Positions 26,491 through 36,406 of a stretch of 64,000 nt of DNA are shown here, in pieces; within the stretch, counting starts at the first letter, position 1; each line of letters begins with the position of its first letter. The stretch is taken from NCBI RefSeq assembly GCF_018139685.1, contig NZ_JAGSPN010000013.1:62001-126000 (forward strand), written 5' to 3'. The DNA is from Cognatundibacterium luofuense. GTDB taxonomy: Bacteria > Pseudomonadota > Gammaproteobacteria > Burkholderiales > Burkholderiaceae_D. Both the position numbers and the translations under genes were made by a program. The notes below the pieces were generated by a model. That model saw only the letters and a program-made list of their open reading frames with translations, was not told the DNA's origin and did not search any database.

Positions 26491-27114
26491 TCACGGATCT
26501 TTGCATTGCATGGCTTGCGCGATATGGAATGAGCGGACTTTGGCTTGTTCACGCTGGGCTTCGCTGAGCTCGCGCTCAACATGGCTGACACCGGCGACGG
26601 CCTCCGGATTTTCCTGAGAATTGGCAGCCACGTACAGATAAGCCAGTGCTTCGATACGATCCTGCACGACGCCTTCTCCGGCGTACAACATTTGCGCCAG
26701 CTTTTCCTGTGCGATGTCGGAGCAGCCATCCGACGCTTGTTTAAAATAGCTGATCGCGCGTGCTGAGTCCTTCGTCACGCCCTGCCCTTCGCGATAAATC
26801 ATACCCAGCATGGCATGCGCTGCCGGCAAACCAGCGGCTGAAGCACGCTCAATCAGAGCACGCGCCTTCGGCAAATCTTTCTCCACACCCTGACCGGAAT
26901 GGTAGTAAGTACCCAGCGCAAACAAGCTCTTTGCATCGCCTTTTTCTGCACCCTGCCCGAAAAAAATCAGCGCCATGTTCAGATCACCGCGCTCCGCCAT
27001 CTGCACACCGGCTTCATAATCTGATTTCACGCGGATTTGTATATCATTACCGGCGCTAACTGTCGCTGCGGTCAGCGTGAAAGCAACAGAGGCAACAAAA
27101 TGACTTAAGCGCAT
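26491..27114 (-). CDS. Secreted Sel1-repeat protein
   Basis: 207 residues with a signal peptide (ending VSA-G) and three to four Sel1-like repeats, each with A..LG..Y..G.GV..D..KA..: for example ALGTYYHSGQGVEKDLPKAR and AMLGMIYREGQGVTKDSARA. Such alpha-solenoids mediate protein-protein contacts in the periplasm. The last repeat leads into a short charged tail. No operon partner is evident. Confidence 0.85.
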   Translation of the reverse strand: MRLSHFVASVAFTLTAATVSAGNDIQIRVKSDYEAGVQMAERGDLNMALIFFGQGAEKGDAKSLFALGTYYHSGQGVEKDLPKARALIERASAAGLPAAHAMLGMIYREGQGVTKDSARAISYFKQASDGCSDIAQEKLAQMLYAGEGVVQDRIEALAYLYVAANSQENPEAVAGVSHVERELSEAQREQAKVRSFHIAQAMQCKDP

Positions 27115-27186
27115 TGATTTTTCTTGTTAACTAACATATTTAAATCGTTCAGAGTGCAATGACAAACAGCATGTAAGGATTGACGT

Positions 27187-27396
27187 TTACAAATCCTGCC
27201 CGTCACGCAGTCTTTTCGTTTCCGCAGCTTCTCTGGCGAAGAAAGTCAGAACCAGCGTGACGACAAAAACAATACCCAGTGTCATCTCCACTTTGAAAAA
27301 AATATCGACCGGCATCACCACAAACCACATTTGCACCAGCGCAATCAGTGCGCCCAGCACAAATAAGCTGATACAGAATTTCGTTCCGAATCGCAT
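27187..27396 (-). CDS. Small two-segment membrane protein
   Basis: 69 residues from ATG 27396; GTG 27399 is an alternative one codon earlier. Two hydrophobic helices (about 8-27 and 38-55) are followed by a charged tail. The ATG shares its A with the TGA stop of the upstream YbjQ-type gene, so the two are coupled. Function unknown. Confidence 0.65.
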   Translation of the reverse strand: MRFGTKFCISLFVLGALIALVQMWFVVMPVDIFFKVEMTLGIVFVVTLVLTFFAREAAETKRLRDGQDL

Positions 27397-27743
27397 CACT
27401 GGCTCCCGTTTTCACCGACCGGAACAACGACCACTGCCGTGCCGTAGCACAATACTTCCGTCACACCGGCCATCACTTCAGTCGCATCGTAACGCATCGC
27501 AATAATCGCATTCGCGCCGTTCTTACGCGCTTCCTTGCACATCAGTTCGTACGCTTCCAACCGCGCTTGTTCGCACAGATTGGTGTAAATCGAAATATTG
27601 CCACCGAATATAGTCTGAATCCCGCCAAAAAAATTCCCGACGATAGAACGCGACCGCACCGTAATACCGCGCACGATACCGATGTTTTTTTCTATTTTGT
27701 AACCCGGTAAATCGAAAGCCGAAGTAATCATCGCCTTTTGCAT
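27396..27743 (-). CDS. YbjQ/UPF0145-family protein
   Basis: 115 residues matching the YbjQ family: [20 protein letters not shown], then [21 protein letters not shown] and [11 protein letters not shown]. These pentameric proteins were once described as heavy-metal binding; the biochemical role is unsettled. It is coupled to the small membrane protein by a stop-start overlap. Confidence 0.88.
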   Translation of the reverse strand: MQKAMITSAFDLPGYKIEKNIGIVRGITVRSRSIVGNFFGGIQTIFGGNISIYTNLCEQARLEAYELMCKEARKNGANAIIAMRYDATEVMAGVTEVLCYGTAVVVVPVGENGSQ

Positions 27744-27982
27744 ACTGCTCTCCTGTTGTAAGTCGTTACGAGACTATCCCTGCTGAGCAGAGAATTCATC
27801 AGCCAATGTGCCACAAACCAGCGGCAAGGGGCAAGGAAGGAATGACGACTGCGGCAAGCGCAGATATGCCCGTCGTCTGCACTGCGCTGGTGCCGCACAT
27901 GCTGCAGACAAAGACGATTTCCCTCCGAAAATCTGATAAATTCCTTTTGTTCAACCTTTAGCCTGCTGAAAAGAAAGCCGCC

Positions 27983-28969
27983 ATGATTACTGTCCGCCCT
28001 CTGTTGCCTGACGATGCCGCTGCATTTAAAGCCTTACGCCTGCAGGGTTTGCAGGAAATACCATCGGCATTCGGATCCAGTTATGAAGAAGAATGCGATA
28101 CGCCGGTGGAAGAACTGGCACGGCGTTTTGCACCGCAAGCGGGGCGCGCACGCTTCGGTGCGTTTGACGGCGCACAACTGATCGGCATTGCAGGCATAGG
28201 GCAGGAAGAAAAGCGCAAGCTGGCGCATCGTGTGAATTTATGGGGCATGTATGTGGCGCCGTCGCATCGCGGACGTGGCATCGCACAGCAATTAATGCAG
28301 GCAGCCATCACAGCGGCCAGTACACTGCCGGGCGCGCGCCAGTTGCATCTGAGCGTGAATACACGCAATACCAGCGCCGTACACTTGTATCTGCGCACGG
28401 GCTTTCAGGCATACGGACAGGATCACGGCGCTTTACTGATCGACGGCGAACTGCACGATGAATATCTGATGCGGCTGGATTTAGCTGCGGCAACGCAGGC
28501 CGCTGCAACCAACACCACGCAGCCAGCCACGGCTACATACTCTGTTTTACCGGATGGCTACAGCCTGCTGCACGCAACACCTGCGATTGCAACTTACCTT
28601 CATTTACGGCAAGCCTCCGGCTTATCCCCGAAGACCGAAGCTGCGGCCCGCCGTGGCTTACCGCATACCCGATTCGCGGTACAGATCATGCATGACGGCA
28701 AACCGGTCGGCATGGGGCGCGTAATTGGTGACGGCGGCTGTTTTTATCAGGTGACCGATATCTGCCTGCTCCCCGCCCACCGCGGCCACGGCCTCGCCAA
28801 ACACATCATGCAAGCCATCATGGACTATCTGCATCACTACGCACCGGACGGCGCATACGTCAGCCTGATTGCCGATGGCGAAGCCAACAAACTCTACAGC
28901 CAGTTCGGTTTTCAGATGACTGCACCGAAGTCGGTGGGGATGGCGATGGTGATCAGGAAATCCACCTGA
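27983..28969 (+). CDS. Tandem GNAT acetyltransferase (two domains)
   Basis: 328 residues built from two GNAT domains. The N-terminal one (1-165) has the acetyl-CoA loop RGRGIAQQLM and NTRNTSAVHLYLRTGF. The C-terminal one (about 185-328) has VTDICLLPAHRGHGLAKHIM and YSQFGFQ. A short Ala/Thr-rich linker (TQAAATNTTQPATAT) joins them. The two halves resemble distinct GNAT subfamilies, so this is a gene fusion rather than a simple duplication. Substrates unknown. Confidence 0.88.
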   Translation: MITVRPLLPDDAAAFKALRLQGLQEIPSAFGSSYEEECDTPVEELARRFAPQAGRARFGAFDGAQLIGIAGIGQEEKRKLAHRVNLWGMYVAPSHRGRGIAQQLMQAAITAASTLPGARQLHLSVNTRNTSAVHLYLRTGFQAYGQDHGALLIDGELHDEYLMRLDLAAATQAAATNTTQPATATYSVLPDGYSLLHATPAIATYLHLRQASGLSPKTEAAARRGLPHTRFAVQIMHDGKPVGMGRVIGDGGCFYQVTDICLLPAHRGHGLAKHIMQAIMDYLHHYAPDGAYVSLIADGEANKLYSQFGFQMTAPKSVGMAMVIRKST

Positions 28970-29060
28970 TTCCGGGTTTTATTGCCCCAACGACAGCTTT
29001 CTTTTAAACCATTGAGATTTATAAAAACGCTCATTACAATCGCCTGCCCTCTGTTTCGAT

Positions 29061-29600
29061 GTGAAGATACTCATGCTGCGTTCTGTAATGTTCTGTACCA
29101 GCTTGCTGGCGACTGTGCCGGTGGCTGCCCAACCTGCTGCACTGACCGGAAAAGCAATACCAGCCGCGCTGTCAGGAAAAATGCTGGATCTGGGTGCCCT
29201 GTTACGCGACCAGACAGCGGAAATGCCGGCAAAATCGGTACAAGTGCAAATCGTGCCGGAATTCCAGTTGGCCGTGGTCGTTTTCGCACTCACCGGCTGG
29301 GCTGGCGGCGGCAACCATTTCACTAATCATCTCGCCGTATTCAGAACAGAATCCGGCGAAGATGGCACACTGAATTACAGACTCATCGACACGCTGGTGA
29401 TCGGCGGGAGAGGAACGCGCTCTGTGGACAAACTGCGCGTCGCTGTGCAGCAGGAGCAAGACGGTAACAGCCTGCTTCTGCGCATACCTGCAAAAGCCAA
29501 TCTGCCCGAAGATTCACCGAATTTCCCGAGTAAACCGATAACACTCACCCTGCGCCTGAAAGATCAGCGCCTGAGCATCCTGTCGCCGAAAACCTCATAA
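29061..29600 (+). CDS. Secreted protein of unknown function
   Basis: 179 residues with a signal peptide ending PVAA-Q. The mature part is free of cysteine and has beta-prone stretches (VQVQIVPEFQLAVVVFAL, SLLLRIPAKA). No family recognised. Repeat copy C begins nine bases after its stop. Confidence 0.6.
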   Translation: MKILMLRSVMFCTSLLATVPVAAQPAALTGKAIPAALSGKMLDLGALLRDQTAEMPAKSVQVQIVPEFQLAVVVFALTGWAGGGNHFTNHLAVFRTESGEDGTLNYRLIDTLVIGGRGTRSVDKLRVAVQQEQDGNSLLLRIPAKANLPEDSPNFPSKPITLTLRLKDQRLSILSPKTS

Positions 29601-29608
29601 GCAGAGCT

Positions 29609-29712
29609 GCAGACTATGCAGAAGTCCGCATCCGGCATTTTCAAAAGCCCGGACTTTCTGCCGACGACAGGCAGATCGCTGTGCTGAACACCGCATTTGG
29701 GTGCTTTCAGGG
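29609..29712 (+). repeat. Interspersed repeat, copy C
   Basis: Full copy of the family: GCAGAAGTCCGCATCCGGCA, then GCCCGGACTTTCTGCCGACG, then GCTGTGCTGAACACCGCATT. It lies between the 3' ends of two convergent genes. Confidence 0.75.
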
Positions 29713-29755
29713 CAATGTCAGCGCAGTTTCCGGGTATTCCTGCTCTGGGCACCGT

Positions 29756-30109
29756 TCAGGCAGTCTGCAGAGCTTCAAACTGGCGAAAACCTTCTTCCAG
29801 CGCAGGAATGATGTGAACCAGTTCGAAATACGGTGCGCTGAACAGCGGTGAGTCGCGCAGGATTTCCATCACGCAATGCCATTGCAGCATGTCGCCCGCT
29901 TCGCACAGCACGATATCGGAACAGACGCCGCTGAATGCTTCCGCATCGAAGTGCCGCAGGCTGAGCGGCTGCTGTGCGGTTGACAGCGAAAGCGCCTTGC
30001 CGAGTGCCGTCGTCGCAATCGTATTGCGCTGCTCGCGCGACAGTTGCAGCCACGCAGGTAAGGCGCGCAGCAAGATAAAAAAGTGTAAGCGGGTATGGGT
30101 AACAGACAT
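29756..30109 (-). CDS. Darcynin-family protein
   Basis: 117 residues. The stretches HFFILLRALPAWLQLSREQR, LRHFDAEAFSGVCSDIVLCE and LRDSPLFSAPYFELVHIIPA match my recollection of the darcynin family, small proteins of unknown function. Divergent from a TetR gene whose candidate operator lies between them, so regulation by that TetR is likely. Confidence 0.7.
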   Translation of the reverse strand: MSVTHTRLHFFILLRALPAWLQLSREQRNTIATTALGKALSLSTAQQPLSLRHFDAEAFSGVCSDIVLCEAGDMLQWHCVMEILRDSPLFSAPYFELVHIIPALEEGFRQFEALQTA

Positions 30110-30217
30110 CAGATTCTCCGGCAGGCTGGTTACACCATTGCGCTGCGCGCAATAGCGGTGGCGAATGCATTGCCATGTCTGTTGCAGAAACAGAGATGTG
30201 CATCAGACTGACCTGTC

Positions 30218-30242
30218 TATAATATGAATGTTTACTCACATT
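30218..30242 (+). promoter_or_regulatory. TetR promoter and operator-like palindrome
   Basis: TATAAT at 30218-30223 is followed by the palindrome-like AATGTTTACTCACATT at 30227-30242, where transcription would start. This placement suggests autorepression and argues that the ATG at 30228 is too close to the start point to be used. Confidence 0.5.
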
Positions 30243-30257
30243 GAATACTCGCATTCC

Positions 30258-30881
30258 ATGGCCGCAGATAAAGCGTCAGCAACACCCGAAAAACCGCGCT
30301 TACAAGCACGTAAACAGCCGCTTCAGTCGCGTTCAGCAGCAACGGTTGGCGTGATTCTGGAAGCTGCTGCTCGCATTCTGGAAGAACGCGGGCTGACCGG
30401 ATTAAATACCAATCTGGTCGCGCAGCGTGCCGGTGTCAGTATCGGCAGTCTGTATCAGTATTTTCCGGGGAAAGAAGCCTTGCTGGCGGCGCTGATACGC
30501 GATGCGCGTGCCGGTTTGCTGGAAGCGGTACAACAGATATGCACGCAAGGTGGCTTGCTGTCCACCCAGCTGCGTGTACTGATACGCGCCGCCGTTCATC
30601 ATCAGTTGCACCGGCCGCAGCTGATGCGTCATCTGGAATACGCAGAGCTGATGCTGCCACTGGATCAGGAAAGCGCCGCGCTGAATGATGCTCTGCTGAA
30701 TGCACTGCAAGGCGTACTGATGGCGCATGCGGTGCAGGAAGCAGAAGTCACCGCACGCGATCTGATCGCGATCAGCCGAGGCATGATAGACAGCGCCGGA
30801 CTGGCTGGTGAAAGCGATGCAGCGACACTGGAAAACCGCGTCTGGCGCGCCGTCAGCGGTTATTTGTCCTGTGCTGTCTGA
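30258..30881 (+). CDS. TetR-family regulator
   Basis: 207 residues from ATG 30258 (MAADK), preferred over ATG 30228 because the promoter -10 lies only five bases before the latter. The N-terminus is basic (RKQPLQSRSAATV), then the HTH reads TNLVAQRAGVSIGSLYQYFPGKEALL, as in the AcrR-like TetR group. Divergent from the darcynin-type gene. Confidence 0.87.
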   Translation: MAADKASATPEKPRLQARKQPLQSRSAATVGVILEAAARILEERGLTGLNTNLVAQRAGVSIGSLYQYFPGKEALLAALIRDARAGLLEAVQQICTQGGLLSTQLRVLIRAAVHHQLHRPQLMRHLEYAELMLPLDQESAALNDALLNALQGVLMAHAVQEAEVTARDLIAISRGMIDSAGLAGESDAATLENRVWRAVSGYLSCAV

Positions 30882-30933
30882 TACTGAATCTGGCTCTGAT
30901 TCTGGTTTCAGTGAAATTTGTTAACCGGAATAT

Positions 30934-31983
<1,050 letters not shown>

Positions 31984-32099
31984 GGCTGATGTCCGTTAAA
32001 TGAAGTTTCAGAACTAATCCCGCTCCGCAAATTGACAGGCACAGCGCCGCCGTTGATCTGATCCGGCGTTCGCTGGCCCCGCTGAAGCGGGCAGGAACC

Positions 32100-32369
32100 A
32101 GAACTCATTTCATCAATAGCCACGAGTGCGAACGCGAGGTGCCGGGATGCAGTGCGCGGCGTCGTTGCGCGGCACAGGCTGATGCCTGTGCAAGCGACGC
32201 AACAAAGCAATGCGCCCGACACCTCCGTTCCCGGAGGGTTTGCCTCATAGCGCACGCTGGACAGCGTTGGACGCGTTGTGAATAGCACCGCTATTCACTG
32301 CCTCGCCCGCCTTGCCAGCCCGCGCTATGAGACAAACGCATCTCGCGGGTATTTATGAAATGAGTTCTA
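32100..32369. mobile_element. 269-bp MITE, copy 2
   Basis: The element covers 32100-32368 with terminal inverted repeats (one mismatch to copy 1 at its left end). Its right end supplies the TAG stop (32367-32369) of the MerR gene reading into it. It separates that gene from the aldo/keto reductase. Right flank TA, left flank CA, so any TA duplication is not intact. Internal hairpins are as in copy 1. Confidence 0.88.
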
Positions 32370-32750
32370 AGCCACCGCGTCCTGCAACATACCGTCGTAC
32401 ATCACCAGTTTGGCTTGTAAAACGCGCAGATTATCCTGCAATGCTTCAATGGTTTGCTGCACTTCCTGCGTATGCTGTGCGAGCAAGGCACGGCGGGCAG
32501 ACATACTTTCCACGGTGTTACCGGCACGCCGCAATTCGGCGTAACGCAGCATCTCGCGCACCGGCAAGCCGGTTGATTTCAGCTTCAGCAAAAACTGTAT
32601 CCAGGTCAGATCCTGCTGACTGTATAAGCGATGGCTGTTATCGCGCCGCCCCACCGGATCCAGCAAACCGATACGTTCGTAATAACGCAGTGTATGGGTC
32701 GTCAGTCCGGTCAGCGCAGCGGCATCCCGTATGGTCAGAAAGTGTGTCAT
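32367..32750 (-). CDS. MerR-family regulator
   Basis: 127 residues. The winged HTH is typical (LTIRDAAALTGLTTHTLRYYERIGLLDPVGR), followed by a long dimerisation helix with no Cys, so it is an organic-effector rather than a metal-sensing MerR. Its stop codon is formed by the MITE end, and the original C-terminus may differ by a few residues. The promoter geometry suggests a leaderless message, with the ATG within one or two bases of the start site. Confidence 0.9.
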   Translation of the reverse strand: MTHFLTIRDAAALTGLTTHTLRYYERIGLLDPVGRRDNSHRLYSQQDLTWIQFLLKLKSTGLPVREMLRYAELRRAGNTVESMSARRALLAQHTQEVQQTIEALQDNLRVLQAKLVMYDGMLQDAVA

Positions 32751-32757
32751 GGCAGGC

Positions 32758-32788
32758 AGTCTAGAAGTTGGAGTGCGCTCTAAGTCAA
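32758..32788 (-). promoter_or_regulatory. MerR-type promoter with 19-base spacer
   Basis: On the minus strand TTGACT (32783-32788), then exactly 19 bases containing an imperfect dyad, then TAGACT (32758-32763). The long spacer is the hallmark of promoters untwisted by MerR regulators. It lies eight bases before the MerR start codon. Confidence 0.7.
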
Positions 32789-33030
32789 GCGCAGATATTT
32801 TATTAAGTACAGCTTCAAAGGTACACAGGCGCTGTATAAGGAAATTTGTATATTCATTCCAATACCACTTGGAATCATTTGTTTTAAATCACCAACAATC
32901 TGTCTTTTTGATCAGAATCTTTTTGATACAATCCTTGCCTGGCGGAATTAAATTGTTTACTAAGTTTTTCTGCTAAGTGTGCCTGAGCGAAGTGGCTCAG
33001 TTTATTTTCTTCTAAATTCGTCTTCAATAT

Positions 33031-33495
33031 ATGAAACTTGCTTCTTTACTGGCAATGGGTGCCGTTGTTCTGATGACTGGCTGCGCATCCGTTGATATGG
33101 CATCTAAAGCTGAATCCGCAAAAGCCAAAGAATTTGCTACACCGACACAAGGTAAATCCGGTGTCTATATTTACCGTGACAGCTTCGTTGGTAAGGCACT
33201 CAAAAAAGATATCTGGATTGATGGAAAATGCGTTGGCGAAAGCGCTCCTGATGTCTTCTTTTACACCGAAGTCGACGGCGATAAAACACATAAAGTTGAA
33301 ACACAGTCAGAGTTTTCTCCAAATGGCTTCGATCTGATGTTCCAGGCTGGTAAAAATTACTTTATCCGCCAGTACATTAAAATGGGTCTGGTCGTCGGCG
33401 GCGCAGACTTAGAGCAAGTGACCGAAGAACAAGGCAAGATTGCCGTTTCCAAACTGGAATTGGCAAAAGCCGGCAAATGTAGTGCCGCACGATAA
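33031..33495 (+). CDS. DUF2846-type lipoprotein
   Basis: 154 residues with a lipobox (LMTGC, Cys18). The phrases SGVYIYRDSFVGKALKKDIWIDGKCVGE and AGKNYFIRQYIKMG fit DUF2846 lipoproteins, beta-sandwich envelope proteins of unknown role. Single gene followed by a terminator hairpin at 33517-33547. Confidence 0.8.
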   Translation: MKLASLLAMGAVVLMTGCASVDMASKAESAKAKEFATPTQGKSGVYIYRDSFVGKALKKDIWIDGKCVGESAPDVFFYTEVDGDKTHKVETQSEFSPNGFDLMFQAGKNYFIRQYIKMGLVVGGADLEQVTEEQGKIAVSKLELAKAGKCSAAR

Positions 33496-33516
33496 CAACA
33501 AGTAGTTTTGTCACAG

Positions 33517-33547
33517 ACAAGTGTTGATACAAGCCATCAACACTTGT
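33517..33547 (+). terminator. Hairpin after the DUF2846 lipoprotein
   Basis: A 12-bp perfect stem (ACAAGTGTTGAT with ATCAACACTTGT), loop of seven bases, followed by a short T-rich stretch. The 250 bases from here to the metalloprotease gene hold no gene I can support. Confidence 0.65.
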
Positions 33548-33803
33548 TTCAGTAAATTTCTGCTGATCGCTTTTTTGTACCCGTCAGCCAGCCCCGGTAT
33601 CACCGCCCCTCATCACCCCTGATCGCCTGCGCCCCCCTCGCTTCCGGCAAGCCACATGCACATGCATGTTTGCCCTGTTGTCATTTTTGCGTCACCGGAA
33701 TCCGACACAAATTTATCCGTTCATCACTACTGCACCAAAGGACAATATCAGCACAGCGTTTCTGTTTTTATGATTCCCTCACACTTACTTGGGGGAAACA
33801 ACA

Positions 33804-35744
33804 ATGAAACCACTTTCTGACTGGTCTGCAATCTTGCATACCATTCGTACAACATCGGTATTGTCCGCATCGGCTGCCGCTATTTTGTTATCCGCCTGTG
33901 GTGGCGGAGGCGGCGGTGATTCCGGCAGCAGCAGTGGTTCCGGCAATAACAATACCAGTCAGACTTCCCAGCCTGCACTTGGCATCAGCAAACTGGAACT
34001 GGCGCAGACGCATGTCATTCCCGCTGCGGGACTGAGCTGGCAAACCAAAGACGCGCCGCAAATGCTGATTGCCGGTCAGCGTGACACGCTGTTGCTGGTG
34101 CGTTTTGCGCAGACAGATGTCAGTGCGCCGGTGGCGGAAATCTGGAATGGTCAGCAACTGTTGGGCAAGCTGACGCTGAATCCGCCGTTGCAATTGCCGC
34201 CGAGTGAAGGTGCGGACAGTCCTTACGCCAGCGATACCTGGTCAGTCACCGTCCCTGCAGCGATGATCAGTCCTGGTATGCGTGTGCGTTTTATCGCTGG
34301 CAATTACAGTGTCAGCAGCGACAATCCGGTGGCGGTCGGGCCGGATACGGATTTAACGGTGCAGATTCTGCCGTTTGTATTGTTTGGTGCGACAGAAGCC
34401 AATACCGGTCTGAACTTCAGTCAGGAACGTCTGCTGAATCTGGACAGCACTTTGCAGAAAGAAGGCGCCGCCACTTTTCCGGCGTCGCGGACTGTGTTCA
34501 GCAACCATCCGGTGGGTATGTTTCAGAGCGATTTTCTGGTGATTCCACCGAATAACAATCAGCCGGCGCGGGTTGCCACCTCAAAAAGCGATATTCAGGA
34601 TACGGGTTTTCTGGTGGGGATCGTCAACGATTTGCTGTACCGGATCAATATCGCCAGCGGCGATGCCGGTCTGAATAAACTCAGTTATGCATCGGTGATT
34701 GCGGTAGATAACACCAGTACCAACAGCAATAAACTGAGCTGGATCGGTAACGGCGTCAGTCTGGTCGGCTCGGGTAGCGGTACCGGCGGTAACAGTATCG
34801 GTTTTCTGTTGCACGAAGGCGGGCACGGCATGGGGCTTGGTCATTCCGCTGGTGAGTCCTTAGAAAATCCGGCTTACTATCCCTATCAGCGCGGCTCGCT
34901 GAAAGGCTCGGCCTGGGCTTACAACGATGCGCGTAAGCAGTTACGCAGTCCGCTGATGCCAAAAACCGCGCCGGATTTCAATGGTTGCGCAGCCAAGGGC
35001 TATGTATCGGATGATGGTCAGCGCTGCTACCGCATGGACCCGATGGATCATGCCGATGATGGGTTTGATCCGTCCTACCGGTTCTCCATTTATTCCGATT
35101 ACAACGCGGCACGCATCCAGCGCTGGATTGCTGAGCGCGTCAAAATCGATAACAGCTCGCCGACCAAATTGGCTGCATGGGATAAAACCACGCAAAAATG
35201 GTTACCGTACACACCGAAGACTGAACAATCCGGCGCATGGGGGCTGAACGGCAATTTGCCGGTGACGCTGCAAACACCTATGGCACAAATTGCACTGACC
35301 TACAGCAATGCCGGGACAGCGGGTGCATCGCGTTTTTACCCGCCAGTGATTGCTGTCGCCAATGCGAGTGAAACGATAGACCCGACCAATCCCGCGCAGC
35401 TGGCAAAAATCTATCCGTACAATCTGAACGGCCAGACACCGCCTTATACCTGGTATTGCCATGGCTCCGGCTGCGATTTCACCGTCAGAGTCAGCTTCTC
35501 CGATGGCAGTCAGCAATACCGCGTACTGCAAGGCGGATTCCGGCAAATGTCTGCACCGGAAACCTACCGCGCGGAAGCAAAGAATCCCAACAGCCGCGAC
35601 AGCTTTGAAATGTGGGCACTGAACGTCCCTGCACCGGCCAACAGCAAAGTCGTAAGACTGGAATTGCTGGATACGCCAAAAGTCTGGTCGATGAGCAGCG
35701 CGCAAATCCGTTCCGCACCGGTTCTGATCTCCGCAACATACTGA
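33804..35744 (+). CDS. M66-like zinc metalloprotease lipoprotein
   Basis: 646 residues from ATG 33804, behind GGGGG; the frame is open from TTG 33789. A lipoprotein signal ends in LLSAC and is followed by a Gly/Ser-rich linker. The extended zinc motif HEGGHGMGLGH lies at 337-347 with three His ligands, as in StcE/TagA-type M66 peptidases, and YPYQRGSLKGSAWAYN follows. The remaining C-terminal 200 residues look like beta-rich binding domains. Likely a surface or periplasmic glycoprotein or protein protease; the target is unknown. Confidence 0.82.
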   Translation: MKPLSDWSAILHTIRTTSVLSASAAAILLSACGGGGGGDSGSSSGSGNNNTSQTSQPALGISKLELAQTHVIPAAGLSWQTKDAPQMLIAGQRDTLLLVRFAQTDVSAPVAEIWNGQQLLGKLTLNPPLQLPPSEGADSPYASDTWSVTVPAAMISPGMRVRFIAGNYSVSSDNPVAVGPDTDLTVQILPFVLFGATEANTGLNFSQERLLNLDSTLQKEGAATFPASRTVFSNHPVGMFQSDFLVIPPNNNQPARVATSKSDIQDTGFLVGIVNDLLYRINIASGDAGLNKLSYASVIAVDNTSTNSNKLSWIGNGVSLVGSGSGTGGNSIGFLLHEGGHGMGLGHSAGESLENPAYYPYQRGSLKGSAWAYNDARKQLRSPLMPKTAPDFNGCAAKGYVSDDGQRCYRMDPMDHADDGFDPSYRFSIYSDYNAARIQRWIAERVKIDNSSPTKLAAWDKTTQKWLPYTPKTEQSGAWGLNGNLPVTLQTPMAQIALTYSNAGTAGASRFYPPVIAVANASETIDPTNPAQLAKIYPYNLNGQTPPYTWYCHGSGCDFTVRVSFSDGSQQYRVLQGGFRQMSAPETYRAEAKNPNSRDSFEMWALNVPAPANSKVVRLELLDTPKVWSMSSAQIRSAPVLISATY

Positions 35745-35760
35745 TTCCCGCCACCATGCC

Positions 35761-35852
35761 TGTGCAGAACTCCGCATCAGGCATTTCCGAAAGCCCGGAC
35801 TTTCTGCCGACGTCCGGGCTTTTGCCATGCTGAAATCCGCATTTGGGCTGTT
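35761..35852 (+). repeat. Interspersed repeat, copy D
   Basis: Family copy with TGCAGAACTCCGCATCAGGC, then GCCCGGACTTTCTGCCGACG, TCCGGGC and GCTGAAATCCGCATTTGGGC. It lies 17 bases after the metalloprotease stop. Confidence 0.75.
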
Positions 35853-35976
35853 TTGTGTGCCTGTACGGCAACTGGCGGGCAAACCGGTTGCCTGACTTCC
35901 GTGCCGGTCAGCGATGCGCGGTACGCGTACTGGACTTTCACCCGTTCTGGTTTTTGCAACATGTGGCAGATCGTGC

Positions 35977-36018
35977 TTGACTTCATCATTTACACGTGTA
36001 ATCGTTTACGCATGTAAA
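35977..36018 (+). promoter_or_regulatory. Promoter and BlaI-type operators
   Basis: TTGACT (35977-35982) is followed 16 bases on by TAATCG, a weak -10. Two palindromes overlap or follow it: TTACACGTGTAA (35990-36001, perfect) and TTTACGCATGTAAA (36005-36018). TACA/TGTA half sites are the BlaI/MecI/CopY recognition type, so autorepression of the next two genes is likely. Confidence 0.7.
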
Positions 36019-36034
36019 TGAACCGGAGTGTCAC

Positions 36035-36406
36035 ATGGATCAGACCAGTATCAGTGAAGCGGAAGCGCTGATTATGCAATTGCTGTGGGAAAACCATCCG
36101 CGCAGCGCGGAAGAAATTTGTCAGGCTTTATGTGAACAGCAGCAATGGCAGGTATCCACCGTCAAAACCCTGCTGAATCGTTTGCTGAACAAAGGTGCGA
36201 TTCGCGCAGATAAGCAAAGCCGATATTTTTTATACAGTCCGGTGCTGCAAAAAGAAGTCTGGCTACAGCAGGAAAGTCAGGGATTTCTGAATCGTTTATT
36301 TCAGGGGCGGCTGGCACCGCTGGTTGCGCATTTCAGCCAGCAACAGAATTTGTCGGCACAAGACATCGCCGATATTAAAAAAATTATTCAGGAACTGGAA
36401 AAATGA
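36035..36406 (+). CDS. BlaI/MecI/CopY-family repressor
   Basis: 123 residues. The winged-helix start SEAEALIMQLLWENHPRSAEEICQAL and the VSTVKTLLNRLLNKGAIRADK segment are diagnostic. Such repressors are cleaved when a membrane metalloprotease co-receptor senses its signal. The stop overlaps the start of that gene as ATGA at 36403-36406. GGAG precedes the ATG. Confidence 0.93.
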   Translation: MDQTSISEAEALIMQLLWENHPRSAEEICQALCEQQQWQVSTVKTLLNRLLNKGAIRADKQSRYFLYSPVLQKEVWLQQESQGFLNRLFQGRLAPLVAHFSQQQNLSAQDIADIKKIIQELEK

